A stretch of DNA of 44,430 nt from contig JABANN010000274.1 of the NCBI GenBank assembly GCA_013115125.1, positions 1-44,430 of the forward strand. The letters are read 5' to 3'. The notes beneath the pieces were generated by a model. It did no database searches. It had not been told where the DNA came from and was given only the letters and a program-made list of their open reading frames with translations. This document shows, in pieces, positions 1 to 10,100 of this stretch. The first letter of the stretch is position 1; every line of letters begins with the position of its first letter. Position numbers and translations under genes: made by a program. Source of the DNA: Perkinsus olseni (Eukaryota; Perkinsozoa; Perkinsida).

Positions 1-81
1 GTCTAATACCTCATTATACAGTGATACTATTCCGAGGCGGAAAGGTGGAGTCGAGTTGGCTAATTCCAGTACATACATTTC

Positions 82-876
82 TTGTTTCACAACTCTAGTA
101 CTTGAGGAGCATCTAAAGTACGCCTTAAGTATAATTTAGGTTGAGGGATACCTACCTAAACTGCTCCTGAAGTCGCGTTTATTACGCATGATGACACTGT
201 GATTCGAACAGGCGCCCTTTCTCATGGTAGCAGGGTGTTCTATCTACTGAGCTGAACAGCAGAAAGTCCGCGAAAGGAGAACTCTGCACTGGGTGCGCCT
301 GATGAATGCAATCGCTCGGACGTGTTCTGTCGCAGCTTACATGGTAAGTCACCATTGATGACAGTGTCACCGTAAAACTCAGTGTTTTGTGATCACAACT
401 TCCCTTCGTGTTTCGCACCTCTCTCCCGTACCAACCTCTCCGGATCGCTGTAAACGGTAATTGGATAATTTCAAATTCAACTGGCTTGTATTATCATCCG
501 CATTTCGATTCCAGTCAGGCGTCCTCATCGACACCTTCCTAGTTTCCAAGAGCACCGAATGAATCTAACGCGCCTTGCAATACGCGCTTAACCCAAGGAT
601 AGAACCCGGGTCGCTGGAGAGGCGAGGCAGAACCTAAACCAACGAACCAATTCAGCATTGCGACACATTTGGCTCTAGTACACCTCGTAAATTCCCTGAT
701 TGTGCTCCTTAAGTTGCGATTTCAGGTGTACTTAAGTACGCCTTGAATTAAGGAGCTGCTTAAGGTTCTCCTAAACCTTGTGAAACAAGGTTAGTACTTC
801 TTGAGTTCACCTTAAGTAACTCCTTAAGTTGCTCCTAAACTTAAGGCGCCTTAATTCAAGTATCCTTGTGAAACAG
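82..876. repeat. MITE-like AT-rich repeat with imperfect terminal inverted repeats
   Basis: The left end reads TTGTTTCACAA then, four bases on, TACTTGA. The right end, read on the other strand, gives TGTTTCACAA then TACTTGA with similar spacing, so the ends look like an imperfect terminal inverted repeat. The interior is full of CTTAAG palindromes and near-palindromes (for example AGGTGTACTTAAGTACGCCT at 724-743), plus an internal CTTGTGAAACAAGG at about 776-789. No coding potential is seen and I could not identify a target-site duplication. A non-autonomous DNA transposon or a nest of several is the best guess. Boundaries are approximate. Confidence 0.4.
187..262 (-). repeat. tRNA-like / SINE-head element
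   Basis: Read on the minus strand, this has a good A box (CAGCTCAGTAGATAG) followed about 35 bases later by an exact B box (GTTCGAATC, the complement of 201-209), the spacing of a polymerase III internal promoter. The acceptor and T stems do not pair properly, so it is not a working tRNA. It sits inside the AT-rich repeat at 82-876 and is best read as a tRNA-derived SINE head or a decayed tRNA. Confidence 0.5.
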
Positions 877-1866
877 GCCCGATGTGAATTAAAACGAGCG
901 TTCTACAAATTGGAGCCTTCTCAATGTGACGTTGCCACTAGAATCGTCCTGCCTCCGATCGAGTTCTTTCTAGGCGGGTTCCCGACAGAGACTACCGCGG
1001 CAGCGGGGGCTCACGCTGAGTGCTTAACGCACACTGGAGCCTGGTTTATCCACCAAGAGAGTGCAGTCTCGGACTGCCATGACTAAACCGCCCCTGCCTT
1101 CTAGGCGGCAGACCAGCCGTCACATCGGGAACTAGCCGATGATGAGACGAAAAGGAGACAAAGTCACCACACTGTAATCCCGCTAAAATATCGATTAGGT
1201 CCATGAGATGTGTAAACGAGATATATTTAGTTACCGGATTGCGACATTAGCTGACAAATCGCTGCTAGTCACCAGGCCGTCTACACCATTTCCTGCATGA
1301 GGAATTAAACCAACCCGCGCACAACCAGATGACCTAGGACGCGGGGAGAGTGCTTCGGTCTGGTAGGCCCTGGGATCACCACCCGTGATCTCATGGCTAT
1401 AAACATTGCTTCCAGCTCGAGCGCTGTGCTTCACTTCGTAACCAACTCACAGTGGCTGTCAAGGTTCTGGCTGTAGCCAGTTCAGCTGCCGCCCCTGCCT
1501 GTGGCAAGCCGTTTGACTCGACTCCTGGCTTAGGGGGTCCCAGATGCCTCACGGGTGACACCGCGCTGCTTCTGGAAATCAGAAGCCCGAACAGTGCAGC
1601 AAGCACTGTTTCGAAGGTGTTTCAGCAAGCCTGAAACACCTCCTCCCAGTCCTCCGCGGCTACGCTTTCAAGCGTTAGGTGACACGGAAGCATTATTCGT
1701 CGTCGAGGCGGCGACGTCGTTCGTGTCACCATCCCACTGCACGCATGCGCAAGCGCCAAAGTGTTGCAGCCGAGAGGGGAATGCTTGGGATAACGCCGCT
1801 CGGCACTGAGTATTGGCGTGTCTACAGTAAGCTATCATTACGAACCGATAGTATACTTATTGTCTG
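877..1866. other. Non-coding stretch upstream of the first paralog
   Basis: No gene is supported here. Short open frames exist on both strands but show no recognisable protein. The last 130 bases contain the motif shared with the upstream region of the second paralog and are the likely promoter/5' UTR of the gene that starts at 1867. Confidence 0.4.
1738..1751. promoter_or_regulatory. Shared upstream motif TGCACGCATGCGCA
   Basis: The identical 14-mer TGCACGCATGCGCA occurs 116 bases before the start codon at 1867 and again at 4529-4542, 150 bases before the start of the tandem paralog at 4693. Flanking sequence has diverged, so retention of this nearly palindromic block suggests a promoter or initiator element. 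Role is inferred only. Confidence 0.35.
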
Positions 1867-2757
1867 ATGTCTTCGTTCGTACAATCTCACCGTCGGGCCT
1901 TCCTCGAGCGGCGCGGCACTTTCTGCAGTAGTAAAGCTCATGCCCGAGAGTGCGTATCCAACTCAGCCCCACTCAAAGGGGGCCGCTCGGAAGCCTTCGT
2001 GGGCAAGGTTACTCGTGTAATAATGTCGCTCATTATGACGTGCATGGGCTTGTACATTTTCTTCAACTTGGGCCTCATGGCTTCGAAGAATTTTATTATC
2101 GAGAGGTGTATTTCAAGATGGAGGATGGAGATGCGAGACTTCGATATGGGCCCTCCACCGGTATGGTTGAATAACCCACCCGAGGACTTCCTCCACCTAC
2201 CTCCTGAGGCGGACAAGTACGTTAACGTCTCGCTATCCCTGATGATCGCGAATAATCCGTCGTGGTTGAAAGTCGAGATCTCTGACGTGCAGCTATTTTT
2301 CTCCGGTAGTGCCTTCGTTCATCTGTATATTGACGACGTGCTCGTAGACGGGGATGGAGCAATCTCCATTACTGAGAAGATCCCTCTTGTTGACGTCGAG
2401 GAAAGGGGGTACATTTGCTTGCACCGTGCCCTGATAACGGAGCGAGCGCTGAGTTTCAGAATTGCCTTTGAAGTCGAATTTTCACTTTTTGGTCACAAAA
2501 GCAACCGCTTCAAGCTGGCAACCAACCTCACTTATTATGTTCCAGAGAAGGGCTCCAACGGGTACGACCACAGGCCAAGCCCGGGGTGGACGGCCAGAGC
2601 AGATGAGTGTAGTTGGGCGTCCGGCCAAGCAGGAGTGTCCACGGCAACAGAACACCACTACGGAGAGGTGGTCATGAAGGCAGCTAGCTATGTACCAAGT
2701 CGTGCAGCTATCCCCTACCCCTCCGTACTGCTGGACTTCAACACGAGTTTGCTGTGA
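1867..2757 (+). CDS. Single-pass membrane protein, tandem paralog 1
   Basis: An uninterrupted 296-residue frame ending in TGA, without obvious introns. Residues 1-50 are basic and hydrophilic. Residues about 51-75 form one hydrophobic segment (MSLIMTCMGLYIFF, then NLGLMASKNFII), giving a type II membrane topology. The remaining about 220 residues would face out or into the lumen and have an alternating beta-strand pattern (for example NNPSWLKVEI, then DGAISITEKIPL). That layout resembles LEA_2/WHy-type proteins, but this is a weak structural guess. The start at 1867 is chosen because the paralog downstream aligns from the equivalent Met. A tandem copy lies at 4693-5595. I do not recognise a specific family. 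Confidence 0.7.
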   Translation: MSSFVQSHRRAFLERRGTFCSSKAHARECVSNSAPLKGGRSEAFVGKVTRVIMSLIMTCMGLYIFFNLGLMASKNFIIERCISRWRMEMRDFDMGPPPVWLNNPPEDFLHLPPEADKYVNVSLSLMIANNPSWLKVEISDVQLFFSGSAFVHLYIDDVLVDGDGAISITEKIPLVDVEERGYICLHRALITERALSFRIAFEVEFSLFGHKSNRFKLATNLTYYVPEKGSNGYDHRPSPGWTARADECSWASGQAGVSTATEHHYGEVVMKAASYVPSRAAIPYPSVLLDFNTSLL

Positions 2758-4349
2758 GTTTAAAACTTGGTTATTTTTTTTTGTAAGATTGTTGTTAGAG
2801 CCCGACGGCCTGCTTTTTTCCTTTCATACACGGTTAATCTCCGGTATTTTATTTTTTTCTATCAAGCACTGCTGATAACACCTCCCTCCCTCGCAGCGCT
2901 CAATATTCGTGGAGCCATCATGACTCAGGCCCGATGTATACGCGTTCACGTGAGTTGATCGATCTGCTCGCGCTTTGCTCGCGGCTCGTCCATCTCGGCA
3001 TAATCAGATCACATGGCGCCACATCAGCCTTTCTCATTCGTCAATGGCGGATTGGATTCAACTTTCGTGAGTGCTCTTCTTGCAAGAAGCCACTCGCTTT
3101 CGTTAAACATTTGAAGATGACCTGATATCTTACTAATTAGTTCTTGCGTTGTCGAGTATAACCCAAGGGCAAAGTACTGTTACAGCCTTGACTCGGGTGA
3201 TACCCAAACAAACTTCGACCACGAGACAAAGAACAACACTACTCAACATATATGGTTTGTAGGGCACCCGGAGATATGATAACAAATCAGTTGAGTATAG
3301 CACAGGCACATACTAGTGTGCTCATATGTTTAACAAACATGAAATACGTCTTTGCTCATAAATCGATATCACTGCCCTCTGTGGGGAAGAGTTTCGGTAA
3401 GAGAAAGGGGATGATACTCCTCACGGCAGGAAAAATGGGGTTTCCGGAGGGTTCCAATCCCGAGCTGTGGCAGGACTCATAGTCTATGACACGAACTCAT
3501 TGTCAAGTGATTCTGTTTGAGCCACTCTCTGCGAGAGGAGGAGGGGGACCGTATAAAAAGTGTTTCGATCTGTGCTTGGGCTATGATATAATAATATCAA
3601 TAGAGCATATAGGAATCAACACAAGGGGACGATCACGATGGGTATCGCGGAACGACGCCGCCAATCGGGCGCCACTTCTCTCCACAACACCTCTTCGTCT
3701 GATACCTGTTGGGCCCTGTAAAATTCCTGATTCGTTCCGCCCAGGCTTGGGAACACAACAGACGCGATATGAGCGCAGATAGGGCTATTACGGCCGGCGT
3801 CTTCCCGCGAGGAAGTTGGGTGAGACCGCGCCTATCAGGGTGTAACCCTGAAGGCACCAAGCTGGTGGCTTAGGAAGCTCGGCTACCAGGTCCCTTTGGA
3901 CCATGCGCTACCAGCCTTCCCCGCAGGAGGAAAGAAAAAAAATGGGGAGAGAGAGAGAGTCAAAGAGACGTACACCGTCAACTGATACTTGAGCCAACAC
4001 GGCTTTAGACGTGAGATACTGAGCTATGAAGACACTGCACTTTGATGCTGACCGGCTTCTCATTAGCTACGTTGGACTACTCGCACTTCCTCATAGCGTC
4101 AGCGCAACACAGGGAGACAGAGCAGTTGTGCCAGATTAGTGCTTCGCACTTCCACGACGATTCGGGGCTACACTTGGACGCATTTTACGTCTGTTGAAGA
4201 ATTAACTCCAGTTCAACCACGCGCACCATTAACGACGACCTAGAGTCTTAGTTGGCAAGATCATATTTTGGCAAGAGTGGATCCTGCCTAACAACCCGTC
4301 AAACCTAAGAACGCTTACGGGAGAACGCCGTGGGCCGGATAAGCTCAGA
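2758..4349. other. Intergenic region between the tandem paralogs
   Basis: No gene is supported. It begins with a T-rich stretch just after the stop codon (2767-2785), likely 3' UTR. It also contains a short GA microsatellite at 3942-3957, a T-arm-like piece at about 3451-3471 (GAGGGTTCCAATCCCGAGC), and a degraded spliced-leader-like sequence on the minus strand at 3988-4004. Confidence 0.5.
3988..4004 (-). other. Possible degraded spliced-leader relic
   Basis: On the minus strand this reads AGCCGTGTTGGCTCAAG. Against the 3' part of the intact leader at 43507-43528 it matches 15 of 17 bases, including the last ten (TTGGCTCAAG). Short enough to be chance; if real it would mark the 5' end of an old retroposed mRNA. 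Confidence 0.25.
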
Positions 4350-4380
4350 ATGTTAAACGTTTAACTTAAACGTTTAACAT
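4350..4380. repeat. Perfect 31-nt palindrome (15+1+15)
   Basis: The arm ATGTTAAACGTTTAA (4350-4364) is followed by one C and then its exact reverse complement (4366-4380). Each arm is itself nearly palindromic around AAACGTTT. It lies 45 bases before a second, longer perfect palindrome. Confidence 0.9.
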
Positions 4381-4425
4381 GGGTAGCGAAAGACATGGTA
4401 AGTAGCGGGTACATGGTTTAAGGAA

Positions 4426-4484
4426 CGTCAAGCACAGTAGCGCAAACCTTAAACGGTTTAAGGTTTGCGCTACTGTGCTTGACG
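4426..4484. repeat. Perfect 59-nt palindrome (29+1+29)
   Basis: The left arm 4426-4454 starts CGTCAAGCACAG and ends CCTTAAAC. After one G the right arm 4456-4484 is its exact reverse complement. The centre CCTTAAACGGTTTAAGG shares the TTAAACG theme with the palindrome at 4350-4380. It would form a long hairpin in RNA or a cruciform in DNA. It lies about 200 bases before the second paralog. A read-assembly fold-back artefact is possible. Confidence 0.9.
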
Positions 4485-4528
4485 CGATAGGGACTCCCTA
4501 TTAGGGAGGGCCTCTCTGGTGACGCCGT

Positions 4529-4542
4529 TGCACGCATGCGCA
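4529..4542. promoter_or_regulatory. Second copy of upstream motif TGCACGCATGCGCA
   Basis: Exact second copy of the 14-mer at 1738-1751, again a short distance upstream of the paralogous reading frame. See that entry. Confidence 0.35.
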
Positions 4543-4692
4543 GTTTGCTAGCGGCGGGTCACTCTCCGCTGGAGTCTCTCGGAGTCCCCAGCTCGAGACA
4601 TCATGTTTATAATGAGTGTTTCTCTCCGTTTTACAGCCGTCCTCGGCCATGCCGGGAGAGATGTGGAAAGACAGTACTTCACACTTTGTGTT

Positions 4693-5595
4693 ATGGCCCC
4701 ACTCGTGGAGTCCTACCATGGGAGCGTCCTCAAGCAGCGCGGTGTCCTGTGCGCAGCAGACGCTCATGTCTGCAAGGCTGTATCGAACTCATCGCCGAGG
4801 TCTTGCCGAGGTCTCCTGCTGGAGTCCAGAGGCTCCGTGGAGACTGCGCACCGTGTGATAATGTCGCTCATTATGACGTGCATGGGCTTGTACATCTTCA
4901 ACTTCAACTTGGGGCTCATGGTTTCGAAGAATTTTATTATCGAGGGGTGTATTTCAAGATGGAGGATGGAGATGCGAGGCTTCGATATGGGCTCTCCCAC
5001 GGTATGGTTGAATGACCCGCCTCAGGACTTCGGGTACCTACCTCCTGAGGCGGACAAGTACGTTAACTTATCAGTATCCCTGAACATAGTGAATAATCCA
5101 CAGTAGTTGGGGGTCGAGATCTCTAGAGTTGACATCCATACTTTTGAAGAGCCTCGCTATATGGTCACTTTGCGCGCTGGTAGCGGCACTGCTGTGGGTA
5201 GAGATGGAACCCTTTCGATTTCAGTCAGAGTTCCTCTCGCCGAGGTCAACGAGACAGCGTATTTCTGCTTACGGCACGCGCCGGCAAGGCTACACCACCT
5301 GCCCTTTACACTTGACTTCGAGGCGAAGTTTACACTATTTTCTCATTACAGCAAGACTTTTCTGCTGAGAACGAGAGTCGGTTACGATCTCTTAGAGATG
5401 ACGAATAATCGGAATGAACGCCATTCAGGCTGGCCGGAGGAAATAATCGCACGTAAGTGCCATTGGGTTTACGATAGCGGAGAGGAGCTGCCAATAATGC
5501 GACCCCATTACGGTGAGGTCGTAGTGATGGCAACGAACCATGAATCGTTGGAGTACGCCGTGTCCCTCCCAGAGCCTTTCAGCGAGGGTTCGTGA
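4693..5595 (+). pseudogene. Tandem paralog 2, one in-frame TAG (pseudogene or recoded)
   Basis: Homologous along its length to the 1867-2757 gene. The Met at 4693 (MAPLVESYHGS) aligns with the first gene's start; an in-frame Met at 4603 extends it but has no counterpart. The hydrophobic segment and following 45 residues are nearly identical to paralog 1. A single TAG at 5104-5106 falls exactly where paralog 1 has Trp (NNPSWLKVEIS versus NNPQ-stop-LGVEIS). The frame then runs on without interruption for 163 codons to TGA at 5593-5595. The downstream half has diverged a lot in sequence yet stayed open, so the stop is either recent, suppressed, or a sequence error. No GT-AG intron can remove it without losing aligned residues. 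Confidence 0.7.
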
Positions 5596-5861
5596 CGACT
5601 GATTCTCTAAGAGGTCTTATTTCATGTGAATATTGTCAATGTTGGCATTTTCCTGCCCAACAGCGCTGTTTACTGTCACTTCTTTTTCTCCAGCATCAGC
5701 GGCGGCCAAGTGCGACCGATGAGTTTCATAACCGAGGCGTTGTGTTGATCAGCCTTCTTCTGGTTGAGTTGCCCTCCCGGATAAAAAACGGCCGCATCTC
5801 CCATCGTCCAACTATGAAGTTCTTTTTTCGACAACTGCGCATGCATCATCTCCTTGTAATT

Positions 5862-5879
5862 ATCATCATCATCATCATC
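5862..5879. repeat. (ATC)n microsatellite
   Basis: Six tandem ATC units. Non-coding context. Confidence 0.85.
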
Positions 5880-6716
5880 CAGTGGCCTCTTGCATCATCT
5901 CCTTCCCTACTCTTTGTAGTTATCAATCGCCAATTGACAACTAGTCTTTGTCTACTACGTGAACATCTTCGATCTAACACTATCATAATTAGTTAGCAGG
6001 GGTACTCGTACGCAAATTCGCACGCAGAGCAGCACGTCCGAGCAGAAAAGGCCCGATTATGTCGTGCGTTTCTCTTCGAGTGGCTCTTCCTGGCTACCTA
6101 CGCCGAGTAGGACTAGCAGCTGCCCGATCCTCTGTAATGCCTCGACGCATCACTTTCCACAATCGAGTAGACTTCCACAATCATGCGCAGCGCATAAATA
6201 ACGCATGATGCGCTGTTTATCGGCACCTAAAAATGGTTACCGTCGTCGAATGTGAATAGCGACGGATAAGCTTCGAGGTTCGAGCGAGAGGAGTAGAAAT
6301 AGGTGGATTCCATCTACTAGATGAGCTAGACCCGCGAGATTCTAGATAGAATCATTCGTAGAGTTGCGGCAACTCAGTTGCCGGCCCGACCAGGCGTTCA
6401 CTAGAGACCTTACGAAGGTCGCCATCCTTGAAAGTCGTACACAGGACAGAATTTCCACTCGAAAAAGCCCCGCTGACATCGGGGCGTTCACTCCGAGTGT
6501 CTCTAGTATCTAACCAACAGACCGCGGAATTAGCAGGTTTCGAGCCCTCCAAGTCGCCTCGACCTATAGTATAGGTCCTATACCTTGTCACAAATGATGA
6601 CAGAACCTTCAAAAAAAGCAATTCATCGAGAAATCCCGAAGGTAGCGGATGAGACTTTGCTACGAGCCGAGAAAAGTGCAATTCTAGCAGTGTCGTCGTT
6701 GTTACACACCTCGGTT

Positions 6717-6782
6717 GGTGCTAGATTCGAACTTGGAACCTTACAGGGAGCAACTGCGCGCTCTACCATTCAACCATTGCAG
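6717..6782 (-). repeat. tRNA-like element with A and B boxes
   Basis: On the minus strand the A box TGGTTGAATGG (complement of 6766-6776) is followed by TAGAGC, an anticodon-like arm with loop TTGCTCC, and an exact B box GTTCGAATC (complement of 6724-6732). The sequence ends CACCAACC. Stems are only partly paired, so this is a tRNA pseudogene or SINE head rather than a functional tRNA-Ser. Confidence 0.5.
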
Positions 6783-7183
6783 ATTTTACTGTTTCGCCTG
6801 CTTGGTAGGCGCGTCTGTGTCTTCGGGTGTCTCGTGCAGAGGAAAGTGCGTATCGAGACGCTCCTGGCGATAGCAGAACACAACTCCACGCTCTTTATTT
6901 ACACCAGCAAGCTGTGGATAATAGTTACTGCTTTTCACATGCTCTCAATAGTATACGTGTATGATGACAACCTGAGAGACATCAATTCAACGACGGATGC
7001 GGGTGAGAACTCACCAAAATGAATACAATAAATGACGGGACAGAGCGAGAATTAGCATATGCTATGATTCTCGATTTCGTGTTTGGATGGACGTCGCCAA
7101 TGTCGAACCCTCCGATTGGGAGAGTGACCATAACCTGACCCGGGAGGCGTCTCGGGCAGCAGCACTGGCCCAAGTATCTTTCC

Positions 7184-10100
7184 TCACGCCTGAGTCGCGG
7201 ATCGAGCTGCATCCACCACTCCTCCCGCAAAGGGCCACGAACCTGAGTGATGAGGACTCTTAACTCCATTGCTCACCAAGGAGAAGGCCGACCAAATATT
7301 ATTCGGTGGTGCCTGCTCTGGTACGTAGACCGGGAACCGAAACCAGTACTCCATCTTCAGGATACTGTCAGTCGGGGACGCGTGGACGAGCAAACGATCC
7401 TGGACGAGGAGTTGGCGGTCGAGAAAATGAGGCGGGGGCACCTTCGCTGTGAAGTCTGTCCACTTATCCCGAGTAGTGTCAACAGGGAAGTTTTGCAGAT
7501 TGAGTACATCAGTGGAATGCTCAACAGCCTGAACGAAGCCTGAACCAGAGCGTTCCTCGTCAACAGCCGGGCCGCGGCAGACCCACCAGGAGGCAGGACT
7601 ATCAGGATGCCTCCGATAGGCATTTGGCCATCGGAATCTGGTATGACTTGTTGCAGAAACTCGAAGCGAACTTCCACTCCAAGTTTAGAGTCGGCTCGAA
7701 CGGTCGATGGATACCTCGACCACTCGACACTACAGCTACAGCGGCGACGGCTACTTTCCCTACCATCTCAGACAGTCCGGTCTCGGAACAGTCTGTACGA
7801 CAATCGAGGCTGCATCCTGCTGAGTGTCGCCATCAGAAGCGTCGCCGAAGCTTGGCCCAAGAACACTAGTGGCCGCGTCGATAACCTAAAGGTCCGGTGA
7901 AAACATCCAAACTCCACCGGCCGCTTTACGTTGCCATCGACAGCATCCAGGAGTATCATGTCGAATCCAGTGTGCGCTGGCTGCTGCTCTGGCATGCTCA
8001 CATCGATCACGAAGGCGTAGTCACCGGGGAACTGAGCATATCCACGGCCATAATAAGCACGACGACAGCAACGAATTCGTCCCTCTCCTCTTGGCCTTGA
8101 GGGGCATTTCCCTGTCATTCTTACCAGCGTCTCGGTGAGAGTGATAACAAAGTAAGGCTTGCCCGGATCGGTTGTATCATCGACTTGGCAAATGTCAGCT
8201 ACATTCTGAGCCGAGGTCATAGCGGGAGTATCTTAGGTCGAACTGGCATACCTCAATAGAGTAGAACGGCAGAGATATCTTCTGGAAGGTGGTGCAGGAG
8301 AACTCGAAGCCCGGTGGGTACACGACCTTCAGTTGCCCTCCTGCCGCGATCTTCAAAACCTGAATATCGCCCTGACGACGCACCTCAAAGGAAGAATCTT
8401 ACACTGCGAAAAGTGAAGGCCGTCTGGCTCACGATGTTCAACAGTCGTGCGTAAGTGACGCTGACCGACCTAAGATACGCCTACCAAGATACGGGCCCTC
8501 CTCAGTGGACCTACTTCATCTGCACAACCTCAAACTGCGTTGAACTTTCCCCCCAGCCTATTCTCTCGTCCGAAAGCAGCTTTCCCTCGACGAACCATTG
8601 CACCGTGGTCACTGGGGTCCGTGCCGGGGTCATCACCTTACAAGTAGTAGTACCATCATCATCAGGTTCATAACAGTCATCCCACCTTCAGGATAAGGCC
8701 ATAGGTCGGTTCCGAGATAGCATCTCTGAAGGTGAGTCTCGCCGTCGGTCGCCCAGCCACCGCGTCAGTCGAGGTCTCAGCCAGGGCCGTGCAGCCAGTG
8801 ACAACCTGAGCAGGGCTGGGGACACCGTACGAAGGAGGAGAGGACGCTACAGCTCGAGATGTTCCTCCCGAAACAAGGCAGTCATCGCGAAAGACGAACG
8901 TCGGCGGCGCTACGATGGTCAGCTCGACAGGCCTGATCACGACGAAGAGGGAACGGTGGGGCCTTCGGGTATGCCGGGCTCGAAGCGTCCTGCGGAGGCA
9001 GCTGGCGACCGGAAGAGTTTCTGAAGGCCACTGTTGTGGCGTGACTGTCGGCGGCAATGAGAGACGTGGCGATGATTGTACCATGTACAGCACGATGCGT
9101 AAGGAGAGCCTCTATCGAGAGCGCCGACAGCCTACCGTGCGTTGCCGGGGCTGAGCAGTACGCTAACATCGATGATCGCATTGGGAGGGCTACGAGCGGC
9201 CAGAACCTCCAAACCTAGTGGGTAGACCAACTTGAAGCCACCTGATAGGCGACGCGTCGCAGGATTTCCAAAAGGAGTGGTACTACTGGTGAGGCCATCA
9301 TCACTATTCAGTGGAAGCGCCGATAGACCATCAGCATTAACTACAGAGAGGATGCTATCGCACCGACCTGCCGTGAAAGCTTTTACCATCGGGGTCAGCC
9401 CCTTCGGGACCCCAGGTCTCCAACCGCCAGGACCCCAATCCTGCTGCCGCTGTGGATGGTGTGAGGCACATTACCGACAGCCGATACTCTGAAAGAGATG
9501 GTAAGGAGTCACCAACAACGGAGTTATTTCTCCTGATCCCTCAAACTAGATGAATGCCCACCTCTATAGCGCAAAGAGTACGCATACTGGCTGAGGTTGC
9601 AAAGTACACTGCGCTTTAACAGCGCCGTCACGCGTTGTGCAATGCATATTACACAATGGGTGAGAATCTCAAGCGAGGACTAGCCCAAGGCACCTGTGGT
9701 TGCCGCCAAGCCCTGGTCGCTATCCACCCGAGCTATCAACCGGTTGCCCTCATAGTAGACAACCGTTGTGTTCACAGGGCCACCTAATCAGAGTCGATAA
9801 GCTCGCTCGAAACCCGGCGCTTCAATCGCCCCACCATCAACATGAGTGACATCAAGTCCTCCCTCTACAGTGTACTCCCCGCTAGTCACGCGGATCACTC
9901 CCCCAGCGGGCACGCTTTGGGTGACGAAAATCGGAAAGACCGCCGCGGCTCTGCTGTCTGTTCGGACGCCCCACTGGGAGCGTATCGGGTGCTCCAGTGG
10001 CCTCTGGGCGAATTCCGACAGAATCTCCTTGGACTCCACCGCCAACAACCCTAAAGTGGAGCTCCCCGTCCGTTAACAGGGTGGCCGAGAGGGCATCTCA

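Larger units (their letters stand above)
5596..7183. other. Intergenic region, no convincing gene
   Basis: Holds the 3' flank of paralog 2, an (ATC)n microsatellite at 5862-5879, and two imperfect copies of GCATCATCTCCTT around it. A tRNA-like element lies at 6717-6782. The open frame across the microsatellite (poly-Ile) is a composition artefact. The 3' UTR or last short exon of the giant minus-strand gene may extend into 7000-7183. Confidence 0.45.

Noticed and set aside
187-262. Functional tRNA on the minus strand
   Set aside because: A and B boxes are good but acceptor and T stems do not pair, unlike the tRNA-Cys at 43216-43287.
5592-5996. 134-residue frame with a poly-Ile run
   Set aside because: The run is a translated ATC microsatellite and the remainder shows no coding character.
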